Shown: positions 9,338 to 18,049, numbered from the stretch's first letter. The stretch is 41,315 bases of DNA from Actinobacteria bacterium OK074 (GCA_001298575.1 LJCV01000301.1:1-41315); one strand, 5' to 3'. Program-made: numbers and translations. Notes: generated by a model not told the origin, from the sequence alone.

Positions 9338-12300
9338 CACGACCACCACAGCCAAGGCCGCGTCCGCGGCGACCGCCCGTCCGGCCCGCCGGCTGCGCCT
9401 GCCCGGACGGGGCCGGGGCGGGGGCGACGGCAAGGGCGGGGGCAGCCAACTGTTCCGCAACGCCTACGCCCTGATGCTCAACACCGGCATCTCCGCGGTC
9501 CTCGGCCTAGGTTACTGGCTGATCGCGGCCCGCTACTACTCCGAGGCCGCGGTCGGCCAGGGTTCGGCCGCAATCGCCGCGATGAAGCTGCTCGCCGGGC
9601 TCACCGCGGTGACCCTCACCGGGGCCCTGGCCCGTTTCATCCCGGTCGCGGGGCGCGCCACCGGGCGTCTCATCTTCCGTACGTACGCGGGCAGTTCGCT
9701 GATCGTCGCGCTCGCCGCGGGGGTCTTCCTGCTCACCGCGAACGTGTGGGGGTCGTCGTACCACTTCCTGCGCGAGCCGGGCATCGCGGTCTTCTTCGTG
9801 GTGGCCGTGGTCGCCTGGAACCTGCTCACCCTCCAGGACGGGGTGCTCACCGGGCTGCGCAGCGCGCTGTGGGTGCCGGTGGGCAACACCGTGTTCTCCA
9901 CGGTGAAGTTGGCGCTCCTGGTGGGGCTGGCCGCCGCGGTGCCCATGCTCGGGGTGTTCGTGTCGTGGGTGGCGGCAATCGCCACGTCCGTGCTGCCGCT
10001 GGGCTGGATGGTGTTCCGGCGGCTCGCGCCCCGGCACATCGAGGCGACCGAGGAGCACGCGAAGCCGCCCCAACTCCGGGAGATCGGGCGGTTCCTGGCC
10101 GGTGACTACACCGGTTCGCTGTTCTCGCTCGCGGTGGTCTACCTGGTCCCGGTGCTCGTGGCCTCGCAGATCAGCGCCGAGGACAACGCGTACTTCTACA
10201 TCACCTCGACGATCGGCGGCACCACCAACCTGCTCGCCATCAACATGGGCGCCTCGCTCACCGTCGAGGGCTCGCACGACCCGTCCCGGCTGGCCGCCAA
10301 CACCCGTGCGGCGCTGCGGCGGATGGCCCGGATCATGCTGCCGGTGTGCGGGCTGCTGTTCCTCGGGGCGCCGCTCATCCTGCACGTCTTCGGCGACGGC
10401 TACGCGCACGCGGCGACCCCGCTGCTGCGCTGGTACGCGGTCGGCGCCCTGCTCCGCGTCGTCATGGAGACCTACTTCGCGGTGCTGCGCGCCCAGAGCC
10501 GTACCTCCGGACTCGCCTATCTCCAGGGCCTGTTGTGCGTCCTGGTGCTCGGCCTGACGGTGGTGCTGCTGCCCCGCATGGGGCTGACCGGCGCGGGCGT
10601 CGCGGAGATCTCCAGCCTCGCGGTGATCGTGGCAATCGCCGCGCCCAGGCTGATCAAGATCGTGCGTACGGCCCCGGCGGACGCCCCGCCCGAGCACACC
10701 GCCCCGGACGGCGACCTCGCCGACCTCGGCGCCCGCGAGGCGCCCACCCTGCGGCTGCGCCCGTCCTGGGCGAAGGCCCCGCTGGACGCGGACACGCTGG
10801 CGCTGGGCATACACGTCGACTTCGACCACGTGGAACGCCGCCCGGACGTCCGCCCGGGGCCGGGCACCCCGCCCACCGGGACACCCGTCGTCCGCCCGGA
10901 CCACCGCCCGACCTGGGCCCTGCGGCTGCCCCCGCCCGAATCCGGCCTGCACCCGGAACACCCGGAACACCCGGAGGCCGCACCGGACACCCCTGACACC
11001 CCAACCCTGGCCGTGGGCCTGCCGGTTGAGGAACGCGAACCGGACCAGGACACGGTGACGATCCGGCGGCCGGCAACCCCTGACGAACCGCTGGAGAAGC
11101 CCAAACACTCCCCCGCCGCAGAACCCCAACAACCCCCACCCCCAAGGTCGTTGTGGGACCGCCTGCGCCCCACGCGCCCCGGCGTGATCCTGACCGGCCT
11201 GCTGATCTCGGCGCTGCTCCTGTACTGGGTGCCCGCACTCGGTCTGGACGACGCCGCGCTCGACCGGATGGGCGGCCTGGGCCTGGTCTCCGTGCTGCCC
11301 CGGGCGACCCTGCTGGGTGCGGGGCTGCTGGTGGTGGCGTTCACGTCGCTGCTGTGGCTGCGCCAGGAACACCGGACCCTGCTGCTGCTCACCCTGCTCG
11401 CGACCGTGGTCTCGCTGCACGCGCTGCCCGCGGTCATCGAGAGCGAGCCGCGCTTCCCGACGGCCTGGCAGCACCTCGGGTTCCTCGACTACATCGACCG
11501 CACCGGCTCGGCCGTACCGGACCTGGACGCGCGCTGGAGCTGGCCGGGCTTCTTCGCGGCGGCGGCGTTCGTGGCGAAGGCGTGCGGGGTCAGTGACCTC
11601 ACCGAGGTGATCCGCTGGTGGCCGCTGACCATCCAACTCCTGTACCTGGTCCCGATGTTCCTGCTGACCCGGTCGCTGCGGGCGAGCTGGCGGGCCAAGT
11701 GGACGGGCATCTGGATCTTCGTGCTCGGCGGCTGGGTGGGCCAGGACTACTTCTCACCGCAGGGCTTCACCTATCTGCTGTACCTGGTCTTCGTGGCGAT
11801 CCTGCTGGTCTGGTTCCGGGCGCCGCACATGCTGTGGACGAGGATGCGCCCGGGCGAGGCGGAGGTCGAACCGACCGACCGCCGCCAACAGGCGGTCCTG
11901 CTCCTGGTGTTGATCGGTCTGTTCGCGGCGACGGTCCCCGCCCACCAGCTCACCCCGTTCATGATGCTGGGCGTGCTCGCGGTGCTGGTCGTGGTCGGCC
12001 GCTCCGAACTGCGCGGCCTGCCCGTCCTGTTCGCGGTGCTGGTGTCCTTCTGGCTCGGCTTCATGGCGGAGCCGTACTGGTCGGGCCACTTCAACGACCT
12101 GTTCGGCGGGGTCGGCGGGGTCGGCAGCAACGTGTCGACGTCCGTCTCCGGCCGTATCGCGGGCGGCAGTTCGACGCACAAGCTGGTGCTGTACGTGCGC
12201 GTGCTGCTGGCGGGCGGCACGCTGGCGCTGGCCTGCTGGGGCTGGTGGCGCCGCCGCAACCACCGCTACCGCGAACGCTCCCTGCTCGTCCTGACGTTCG

Positions 12301-13184
12301 TCCCGTTCCTGGGCTTCGGCATGCAGTCCTACGGCGGCGAAATGGCCCTGCGCATCTTCATGTTCGCCCTCCCGGGGGCGGCCCTGCTCGCCGCTCTCGC
12401 CCTGTTCCCGCGCACCGGCGCGACCACCGAGGAACGCGACAAGGACCGGCGCAGCCTGGCCCCCGTCGCGGCCCTGCTGGCGGGTCTGCTGCTCATGGGC
12501 GGCTTCCTGGTGGCCCGTTGGGGCAACGAGCCGTTCGAGCGCGTCCTGCCGGGCGAGGTCGCGGCGATGGACTACGTCTACGCCCACGACAGGCCGACCG
12601 TACGGCTGCTGTGGCTGAGCAACGACACCGTCAACGACGTGACGCCGTCCATCCCCTGGGGCGCCAAGGACATGGAGCGCGTCACCTACGTGCCCACGCT
12701 CGCCCCGCCCGACCCGGTGCTGGTCTCGGGCCTGGTCAAGTCGCTGAAGGACGCGGGCCCGGGCTCGTACCTGATGGTCAACCGCAGCCAGGTGACCTAT
12801 CTCCAGCTGGACGCGGGCTATTCGGCGACCTGGGAGTCCCGGCTCGTCAAGAACCTCGACAACCGGCAGGAGTTGAAGAAGGTCTACGTCAACGACGACG
12901 TCACGATGTACGCGCTGCGCAAGCAGCCGGCGGGCAAGGTCCCGCAGCCGGACCCGGGCCCGATCGGCCCCCAGGTGACCTGGACGCCGTGGTCGGTGGT
13001 GGGCGGTCTGGCGGCGCTGGCCCTGATCGTCATGCTCGGCACGAGGGAACTGGTCCGGGTGGCGGCCCGCCCGAGCGTGCGCCAACTCCGCTGGCTGCAG
13101 AGCAGTTTCTGGTTCTCACTGCCGCTGCTGGCGTTGCTGCTGGCGTCGTTGGTGCAGCGGTTCCTGACACTGGGGAAGGGTTGA
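9330..13184 (+). CDS. Wzx-like polysaccharide flippase fused to a GT-C/polymerase-like polytopic domain (1284 residues)
   Basis: The GTG at 9330 (VSDTTTTAK) overlaps the deacetylase stop by eight bases; the frame upstream of it is a shadow of that gene. A Gly/Arg-rich N-terminus precedes a polytopic half (about residues 45-450: LMLNTGISAVLGLGYWLIAA, LAVVYLVPVLVASQIS, TNLLAINMGASLTVEG) with the organisation of MATE/Wzx polysaccharide exporters. A 150-residue Pro/Glu-rich linker (about 450-610, repeats of PEHPE and DTPDTP type) joins it to a second half with about ten helices (from GVILTGLLISALLLYWVPAL). This half has an Asp in the first external loop region (DLDARWSWPG), the motif QDYFSPQGFTYLLYL, and an extracytoplasmic tail before a final helix pair. 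I read it as a GT-C glycosyltransferase or Wzy-like polymerase; that is inference. A shared terminator follows. Confidence 0.85.
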   Translation: MSDTTTTAKAASAATARPARRLRLPGRGRGGGDGKGGGSQLFRNAYALMLNTGISAVLGLGYWLIAARYYSEAAVGQGSAAIAAMKLLAGLTAVTLTGALARFIPVAGRATGRLIFRTYAGSSLIVALAAGVFLLTANVWGSSYHFLREPGIAVFFVVAVVAWNLLTLQDGVLTGLRSALWVPVGNTVFSTVKLALLVGLAAAVPMLGVFVSWVAAIATSVLPLGWMVFRRLAPRHIEATEEHAKPPQLREIGRFLAGDYTGSLFSLAVVYLVPVLVASQISAEDNAYFYITSTIGGTTNLLAINMGASLTVEGSHDPSRLAANTRAALRRMARIMLPVCGLLFLGAPLILHVFGDGYAHAATPLLRWYAVGALLRVVMETYFAVLRAQSRTSGLAYLQGLLCVLVLGLTVVLLPRMGLTGAGVAEISSLAVIVAIAAPRLIKIVRTAPADAPPEHTAPDGDLADLGAREAPTLRLRPSWAKAPLDADTLALGIHVDFDHVERRPDVRPGPGTPPTGTPVVRPDHRPTWALRLPPPESGLHPEHPEHPEAAPDTPDTPTLAVGLPVEEREPDQDTVTIRRPATPDEPLEKPKHSPAAEPQQPPPPRSLWDRLRPTRPGVILTGLLISALLLYWVPALGLDDAALDRMGGLGLVSVLPRATLLGAGLLVVAFTSLLWLRQEHRTLLLLTLLATVVSLHALPAVIESEPRFPTAWQHLGFLDYIDRTGSAVPDLDARWSWPGFFAAAAFVAKACGVSDLTEVIRWWPLTIQLLYLVPMFLLTRSLRASWRAKWTGIWIFVLGGWVGQDYFSPQGFTYLLYLVFVAILLVWFRAPHMLWTRMRPGEAEVEPTDRRQQAVLLLVLIGLFAATVPAHQLTPFMMLGVLAVLVVVGRSELRGLPVLFAVLVSFWLGFMAEPYWSGHFNDLFGGVGGVGSNVSTSVSGRIAGGSSTHKLVLYVRVLLAGGTLALACWGWWRRRNHRYRERSLLVLTFVPFLGFGMQSYGGEMALRIFMFALPGAALLAALALFPRTGATTEERDKDRRSLAPVAALLAGLLLMGGFLVARWGNEPFERVLPGEVAAMDYVYAHDRPTVRLLWLSNDTVNDVTPSIPWGAKDMERVTYVPTLAPPDPVLVSGLVKSLKDAGPGSYLMVNRSQVTYLQLDAGYSATWESRLVKNLDNRQELKKVYVNDDVTMYALRKQPAGKVPQPDPGPIGPQVTWTPWSVVGGLAALALIVMLGTRELVRVAARPSVRQLRWLQSSFWFSLPLLALLLASLVQRFLTLGKG

Positions 13185-13195
13185 CGGCAGCGGCG

Positions 13196-13226
13196 GTCAA
13201 GTGGCTCACCGTTTGAGCCACTTGAC
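13196..13226. terminator. Shared bidirectional terminator between the flippase fusion and the glycoside hydrolase
   Basis: Perfect 13 bp stem, GTCAAGTGGCTCA (13196-13208) with TGAGCCACTTGAC (13214-13226), loop CCGTT. It starts 11 bases after the plus-strand stop. It contains the stop codon and last six sense codons of the minus-strand hydrolase, so it serves both convergent genes. Confidence 0.85.
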
Positions 13227-14621
13227 CCCGTACGCGCCCATGTCGAACCGCTTGCCGTCGACCTTCGCGCTGATCCCCCGGTCCAGCGTGTTCACCACGA
13301 GGATCGTCTTGTCACTGGCCAACACCCGTACGTTGGGCACGTCGTCGGCGGCGACGGACACCGTCTCGTACTTCGTGCCCGGCGGGAACGCGGCACCGAA
13401 CCGCGACACGAGGTCGTACATCGGCAGCGCCTCGCCGCCCGAGGACGAGTCCGTCGGCGTCCACAGGCACCCCGCGCAGTCGCCGCCCTTCCCGTCCTCC
13501 GGGTTCCAGTAGAAGCCGGAGGAGGCACCGCCCTTCACCAGGGCGATCATCCCCGCGGCCTGGGTGGCGACCCGGCGGTCCTCGGACCAGCCCTTGCGGT
13601 CGTCGTTGCCGTCGGCGGGCTCGACGTAGTACTCGGCCCACCACAGCGGCAGCCCGCCGGTCCGCTCCCGCACCCACTCCCCCACGGCCGTGAACTTCTC
13701 CGTCGCCGTGAACGCGTCGGGCAGCGACTCGTCGTCACGCGTGTAGCTGGAACCGTCGACGACGACGAAGTCGGCGCCCGCCTTGTTCTTGTTCCAGTAG
13801 TCGAAGGCGTCGACGACGCGCTGGTCGAGCGCGCCCCAACTCCCCTTCAGCGCCGGGGAAGCGTCCTGGTCGCGCGGGTCGACGCTGTCCATGCCGAGGT
13901 ACGGCCCGCCGACCATGATCTTCGGGTTGACCTTCTTCAGCGCCTTGTAGACCAGGTTGTAGAGCTTGGTGTAACCCTCGTAGTCCCAGCGCTGTTCGCC
14001 GTCGTTCCAGAATCCCTTGAACTCGTTCCAGACGACGAAGTGCGTGACGTCGGGGTACCGCTTGGCGACGGTCGCGGCGAGGTCGGCGAAGTCCTGGTAG
14101 TGCCCGGGTTCCGGGGCCGTCTCCAGCGCGGCCTGGCTCCAGTTGGTGTTGCCGACGCCCGCCTTGCCGCCCTTCATCCAGTCGGGGGCGCAGCACAGCG
14201 TGAGCACGGGCGTGCCGTCGCTCTTGCGGATGAAGTCGACCCGGCGGTCGAGGTCCTCGAAGTCGTAACGCCCCTGTACCGGCTCGGGGTTGTCCGCGCC
14301 CCAGCCCATGATCGCCTGGTCCTGCGGCATCGGCGTCTTCGCCAGCAGCCCCTCGACCCGCTCGGTGGCGGCGCCGCTGCCCTCGTCGGCGCTGTACTGG
14401 GTGTGGGTGAACCCCCAGCCGACGTACGGCTTCGTCGCGTACGGCGTGGCCGTCGGCGAGCCGTGCACCTTGTCGCCGTCACGGGTGGTGCCCGCGGTAC
14501 TGCCGCCGTCGGGCAGGGTGTTGATCAGGGTCACGATCAGAGCCAGCGCGGCGGCGCCCACGCCGAGCAGTGCGGTCAGCCGCCACCGCCGAGACCCCGA
14601 ATTCCACCCATGACGTCCCAT
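13206..14621 (-). CDS. Membrane-anchored clan-A glycoside hydrolase (GH39-like)
   Basis: 471 residues from the ATG at 14621; a GTG at 14627 is equally possible, and the longer frame to 14804 lacks support. A short Arg-rich N-terminus and one helix (WRLTALLGVGAAALALIVTL) anchor the enzyme outside the membrane. The TIM-barrel part shows the features of clan GH-A: GWGFTHTQYS at strand 1, a W-N-E motif with the acid/base Glu in FVVWNEFKGFWN, and the probable nucleophile Glu in LPLWWAEYYVE. Cysteines occur as LCCAPDW and DCAGC. It is probably a xylosidase/arabinosidase-type or polymer-specific glycosidase that trims the product of the facing cluster; substrate is unknown. Its last codons form one arm of the shared terminator. 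Confidence 0.8.
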   Translation of the reverse strand: MGRHGWNSGSRRWRLTALLGVGAAALALIVTLINTLPDGGSTAGTTRDGDKVHGSPTATPYATKPYVGWGFTHTQYSADEGSGAATERVEGLLAKTPMPQDQAIMGWGADNPEPVQGRYDFEDLDRRVDFIRKSDGTPVLTLCCAPDWMKGGKAGVGNTNWSQAALETAPEPGHYQDFADLAATVAKRYPDVTHFVVWNEFKGFWNDGEQRWDYEGYTKLYNLVYKALKKVNPKIMVGGPYLGMDSVDPRDQDASPALKGSWGALDQRVVDAFDYWNKNKAGADFVVVDGSSYTRDDESLPDAFTATEKFTAVGEWVRERTGGLPLWWAEYYVEPADGNDDRKGWSEDRRVATQAAGMIALVKGGASSGFYWNPEDGKGGDCAGCLWTPTDSSSGGEALPMYDLVSRFGAAFPPGTKYETVSVAADDVPNVRVLASDKTILVVNTLDRGISAKVDGKRFDMGAYGVKWLKR

Positions 14622-14770
14622 CAGTGCCACAGTAACCGCCGGGGTCGGCGGTGGGGCGGATTCCGTACCGCGACCGCCCGCCATTCCCGGCAACGGCCGG
14701 GGGCCGGGCGGGGTGTTCCGCGGACGACACCGGGGCCGGGCCGCGGAAATGCCGTGCGGAGGAGGGTCGG

Positions 14771-15883
14771 GTGCCGGATCATGGCCGCATGTCTGCGAAC
14801 CCACACGACGCTCTGCCGATCCGGCTCAACGTCGACGACTCCGACTCGCCGTCCGATGTCGTCGACGCGCTGTTCCTCGGCCGCTTCGCGACGGGCGAGC
14901 AGCCGTACTCGCACGCGGCCAACATCGACCGGGTGCGTTCCGGCGCCACGCTGCTGCCGCCGGGCGCCAAGGTGCTGCGCGTCGCCCGCGACGACGACCG
15001 CAGCGCCACCCTCGCGGAGGGCGAGGGCTGGACACTGCTGGTCTCCCGCTGGAACCGCGGCGCGGACGTCACGGTGACGGCGACCACCGCCGACCTCGCC
15101 GAGAAGGTGCTCGACCAGGCCACGGACGGCGCCGCCGACGAGCCCGAACCCCAGCCGGAGAACGTCACGATGGGGTTCTGGTACGTGTCGCCGCGGCGGG
15201 GCCCGTACCGTACGACGCGGCAGATCTCGGCGGGTACCTGGGACGAGGTGCGGGCCAACTACACCGCGCCGGTGGCGGACGCGATGGACCGCCTGATGAA
15301 GACGACCCCGCAGGACATCGCGGGCCGCCTGCTGCTCCTGCACGGCCCGCCGGGCACCGGCAAGACCTCGGCCCTGCGGACGCTGGCGCGCTCGTGGCGG
15401 GACTGGTGCCAGGTGGACTGCGTCCTGGACCCCGAACGCCTGTTCTCCGACGTCGGCTACCTGATGGACATCGCGATCGGCGAGGACGACTCCACGGGCA
15501 AGGGCCGCTGGCGCCTGCTGCTGCTGGAGGACTGCGACGAACTGATCCGCGGCGAGGCGAAGCACACGGCGGGCCAGGCGCTGTCCCGCCTGCTCAACCT
15601 GACGGACGGCCTGCTCGGCCAGGGCCGCAACGTCCTGGTCGGCGTCACCACGAACGAGGACCTCGAACGCCTCCACCCCGCCGTGGTCCGCCCCGGCCGC
15701 TGCCTGGCCCGCATCGAGGTCGGCCCCCTGACCCGCCGCGAGTCCGTGACCTGGCTGGGCACGGAGGAGGGCGTGGGCCGCGAGGGCGCGACACTCGCGG
15801 AGCTGTACGCGCTACGGCGGGGCACGTCGCCTACGTCGGTACCGGAGCCTCGGGGTGGGGCGGATGAGGGGTTGTATTTGTAG
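14771..15883 (+). CDS. AAA-type ATPase with an N-terminal DUF5925-like domain
   Basis: 370 residues if started at the GTG at 14771, which has AGGAGG (14760-14765) five bases before it. The ATG at 14789 (364 residues) has no ribosome site but could be the family start. The N-terminal ~170 residues (LNVDDSDSPSDVVDALFLGR ... GFWYVSPRRGPYRTTR) form the domain usually paired with this ATPase in actinobacteria. The AAA core has Walker A HGPPGTGKTS (191-200), Walker B LLLLEDCDE (249-257), sensor 1 VGVTTNED and an arginine-finger-like RPGRCLARIE. It resembles proteins of the CbxX/AAA-core type. No partner gene is adjacent; function is unknown. It converges with a GntR gene. Confidence 0.85.
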   Translation: MPDHGRMSANPHDALPIRLNVDDSDSPSDVVDALFLGRFATGEQPYSHAANIDRVRSGATLLPPGAKVLRVARDDDRSATLAEGEGWTLLVSRWNRGADVTVTATTADLAEKVLDQATDGAADEPEPQPENVTMGFWYVSPRRGPYRTTRQISAGTWDEVRANYTAPVADAMDRLMKTTPQDIAGRLLLLHGPPGTGKTSALRTLARSWRDWCQVDCVLDPERLFSDVGYLMDIAIGEDDSTGKGRWRLLLLEDCDELIRGEAKHTAGQALSRLLNLTDGLLGQGRNVLVGVTTNEDLERLHPAVVRPGRCLARIEVGPLTRRESVTWLGTEEGVGREGATLAELYALRRGTSPTSVPEPRGGADEGLYL

Positions 15884-15930
15884 GGGCACGGGGCAGGGGG
15901 CCATTTGTAGAGGGTGAGAGTGAGAGGGCT

Positions 15931-15957
15931 GCGGCAGGCGCGGCAGGCGCGGCAGGC
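15931..15957. repeat. Three tandem copies of a 9 bp unit
   Basis: GCGGCAGGC occurs three times head to tail (15931-15957) in the 214 bp between the ATPase and the GntR gene. Farther along, a run of 12 C (16082-16093) abuts the GntR stop. No gene is seen in this stretch. Confidence 0.8.
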
Positions 15958-16097
15958 GCATCGTAGTCGTCGGGGGGCTTGGGGGCGTCGGCCGGTGACC
16001 GCCGCGACGGTGCTCGGCCACGGCGGGGCATCCCGGTGGTCCGTCCCGGCGGTGCCGAGTTCCCCTCAGCCCCAACCCCGGCCCCCCCCCCCCGACT

Positions 16098-16466
16098 TCA
16101 CCCCCCGTAAGCCGCCCGCAGGGCATCCCCCACGGCCGCCGTCGCGGCCTCCTCCGTCAGGCCCAGCCGTCGCGCCCGTTCGGCGTACGTCTGGGCCGCC
16201 GCGGCCAGTTCCCGCTCCGCGGCGGAGCCGGCCGCGGCCACGAACGTTCCGTTGCGCCCGCGCGTCTCGATCACCCCGTCGGCCTCCAGAGCCCGGTACG
16301 CCTTCGCCACCGTGTTCGCCGCCAGGCCGAGCGCCTCGGCCAGCCCCCGTACCGTCGGCAGCCGGTACCCGACCGGCAGCACCCCGGACCGGGCCTGCTC
16401 GGAGATCTGGGCCCGCACCTGCTCGTAGGGGGCGGGCCCCTCCGCAATGTGGATCTTCAAGGTCAC
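16098..16466 (-). CDS. Small GntR-family regulator (YtrA subgroup)
   Basis: 122 residues from the GTG at 16466. The winged helix-turn-helix spans about residues 10-75: PYEQVRAQI, GYRLPTVRGLAEALGLAANT (recognition region LPTVRGLAEALG) and KAYRALEADGVIETRGRNGT. The remaining ~45 residues form a short helical tail (ERELAAAAQTYAERARRLG) instead of a large ligand-binding domain; this size and layout fit the YtrA subgroup, which usually controls a neighbouring transporter. No ABC transporter is adjacent here. It is divergent from the double-GNAT gene with 82 bp between the starts and may control it. No clear ribosome site. Confidence 0.85.
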   Translation of the reverse strand: MTLKIHIAEGPAPYEQVRAQISEQARSGVLPVGYRLPTVRGLAEALGLAANTVAKAYRALEADGVIETRGRNGTFVAAAGSAAERELAAAAQTYAERARRLGLTEEAATAAVGDALRAAYGG

Positions 16467-16548
16467 CCGGCGATTGTCCCACCCCGGCGACCGGAGCCCC
16501 CGGAAATTGGGAGGCAACGGCGCCGACCCGCCCGTACCGTGCGGTGCC

Positions 16549-17478
16549 ATGACCGTAACCGTCCGCGAGCCGCGCCCGGACCGCCCGGCGGACCTGGAGG
16601 CGTTCGCCCGCGTCCGGGACGCCGCCGTCCCCTTCCTGGTCCGCACCCCCGCGTCCCTCGCCCACGACCTGGCGCACGCCCACCCCGCCGCACACCACCG
16701 GCTCCTGCTCGCCGAGTTGGACGGCCACCCCGTCGGCACCGCCGACCTCGGTCTCGTCCACGACAGCACGGAGCCCGGCCAGGCGTACCTCCACCTCTAC
16801 GTCGACCCCGGGCACCCGGGCCACGGCGCCGGTTCGCTGCTGGCCCGCACCGCGGAGCAGCGGCTGCACGCGCTGGGCGCGACCCGGGTGCACTCCTGGG
16901 TCCTGGACACCCCCGCGAACCGCGCCTTCGCCGAGCACCGCGGCTACCGCGCGAGCCGCTCGGCCCACTTCCTCCGCCTCGACCTGGCCCACGGCACCCT
17001 CCCGCCGGCACCGCCCGTCCCGCCCGGCGTGACCCTGCGCACGGCCGCCGACTTCACCGCCGACCCGCGCCCGCTGTTCACGCTGGACGCGGAGACGTCC
17101 GCGGACGAACCCGGCGACGTGCCGCAGGAGCTGACAGATTACGAGGCGTGGCTGGCCCAGACATGGCAACACCCTTTGCTGGACCGGGAGTTGTCGTCGG
17201 TCGCGGTCGTCGACGGCCGCCCCGCCGCGTTCAGCGCCGCCCACACGGACGGCAACGGCCGGTACGTCACCGCCATGACCGGCACGGCCCGCTCCCAACG
17301 TGGCCGCGGCCTGGCCAAGTTCACCAAATACGCTTCCCTGAGCCGCGCCCACGCCGCGGGCATCCAGCAGGCGTTCACCGGCAACGACACGGGCAACGCC
17401 CCGATGCTCGCGGTCAACAAGTGGCTCGGGTACGAAATCTGCGCGACGGAGGTGCGGTATGTCCGCGAACTCGGCTGA
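16549..17478 (+). CDS. Tandem-domain GNAT acetyltransferase
   Basis: 309 residues from the ATG at 16549. Two GNAT folds in one chain, as in mycothiol-synthase-like proteins: the first has the acetyl-CoA site in YVDPGHPGHGAGSLLART, while the second has QRGRGLAKFTKYASLSRA followed by the conserved NDTGNAPMLAVNKWLGY near the end. The substrate cannot be told; it lacks close resemblance to MshD beyond the architecture. The last 20 bases overlap the start of the DUF402 gene, so the two are translated together. Confidence 0.85.
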   Translation: MTVTVREPRPDRPADLEAFARVRDAAVPFLVRTPASLAHDLAHAHPAAHHRLLLAELDGHPVGTADLGLVHDSTEPGQAYLHLYVDPGHPGHGAGSLLARTAEQRLHALGATRVHSWVLDTPANRAFAEHRGYRASRSAHFLRLDLAHGTLPPAPPVPPGVTLRTAADFTADPRPLFTLDAETSADEPGDVPQELTDYEAWLAQTWQHPLLDRELSSVAVVDGRPAAFSAAHTDGNGRYVTAMTGTARSQRGRGLAKFTKYASLSRAHAAGIQQAFTGNDTGNAPMLAVNKWLGYEICATEVRYVRELG

Positions 17479-17965
17479 GCCGGGCGCCAAGTTGGAGATC
17501 GTGCTGGTCAAAGGCGGCCGTACGAAGATCCGTTACGAGAGTGTCGTGCTGAGCGACGACGGCACCAGGGTCGTCGTGCGCGCCGACTGGGCGGGCAGCG
17601 ACGTCCGCGACTTCGGCTTCGTGCGCTTCGAGCCGGGTGACGTCTTCACCGAGTACTACTGGCGGGACCGCTGGTACGCGGTGAAGGAAGTCCGGGACGG
17701 GCAGGGGCGGTTGAAGGGCTGGTACTGCGACGTCACCCGCCCGGCCGTGCTCGCCGGCTCCGGCGCCGAACTCGTCGTGGAGGACCTCGACCTGGACCTG
17801 TGGCGCTCCGCCGACGGCAGCGCCGTACTCCGCCTGGACGAGGACGAGTTCGCGGACAGCGGCCTGTCCCGGACGGACCCGGAGGCGGCGACCGCCGCGG
17901 AACGGGCCCTGGACGAACTGGAACTCCTCGCCAAACAGGGCGGTTTCGAGGACCTGCTGACCTGA
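17459..17965 (+). CDS. DUF402 (FomD-like) protein
   Basis: 168 residues. The DUF402 core is visible as a beta barrel with FVRFEPGDVFTEYYWRDRWY, KGWYCDVTRPA and the acidic metal-binding strand DLDLDLWRSADG, ending with VLRLDEDEFAD. Family knowledge: characterised members are small metal-dependent phosphohydrolases (FomD of fosfomycin synthesis, nucleoside tri/diphosphatase of staphylococci). The start is inside the preceding GNAT gene. The C-terminus has been duplicated in the DNA just after the stop. Physiological substrate unknown. Confidence 0.85.
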   Translation: MSANSAEPGAKLEIVLVKGGRTKIRYESVVLSDDGTRVVVRADWAGSDVRDFGFVRFEPGDVFTEYYWRDRWYAVKEVRDGQGRLKGWYCDVTRPAVLAGSGAELVVEDLDLDLWRSADGSAVLRLDEDEFADSGLSRTDPEAATAAERALDELELLAKQGGFEDLLT

Positions 17966-18000
17966 ACGCACAAGTCGAGGAACTACTGACCTGAGCGCAC
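17948..18000. repeat. Imperfect 24 bp duplication of the DUF402 gene end
   Basis: The bases 17948-17971 (GAGGACCTGCTGACCTGA...) recur at 17977-18000 with three differences and a 29 bp period. The second copy again encodes an acidic-Leu-Leu-Thr-stop ending, in another frame, and a third shorter echo (CCTGAGCGCAC) follows. Confidence 0.7.
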
Positions 18001-18023
18001 GACATGCCTGAGCGCACGCCGTC

Positions 18024-18042
18024 GATCGACAAGGTGTCGATC
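18024..18042. terminator. Candidate bidirectional terminator between DUF402 and methyltransferase genes
   Basis: Perfect 8 bp stem GATCGACA/TGTCGATC with a three-base loop, in the 84 bp between two convergent genes. It ends eight bases before the methyltransferase stop. Short but well placed. Confidence 0.5.
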
Positions 18043-18049
18043 CACAGGG

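Noticed and set aside
9507..11636. 709-residue minus-strand open frame across the flippase gene
   Set aside because: Arg/Gln/Gly/His-rich low-complexity shadow of the GC-rich plus-strand gene; no family features, and codon bias matches the other strand.
11754..13085. 443-residue minus-strand open frame across the C-terminal half of the flippase fusion
   Set aside because: Same kind of GC-frame shadow; dense with Gln, His and Arg and no domain signal.
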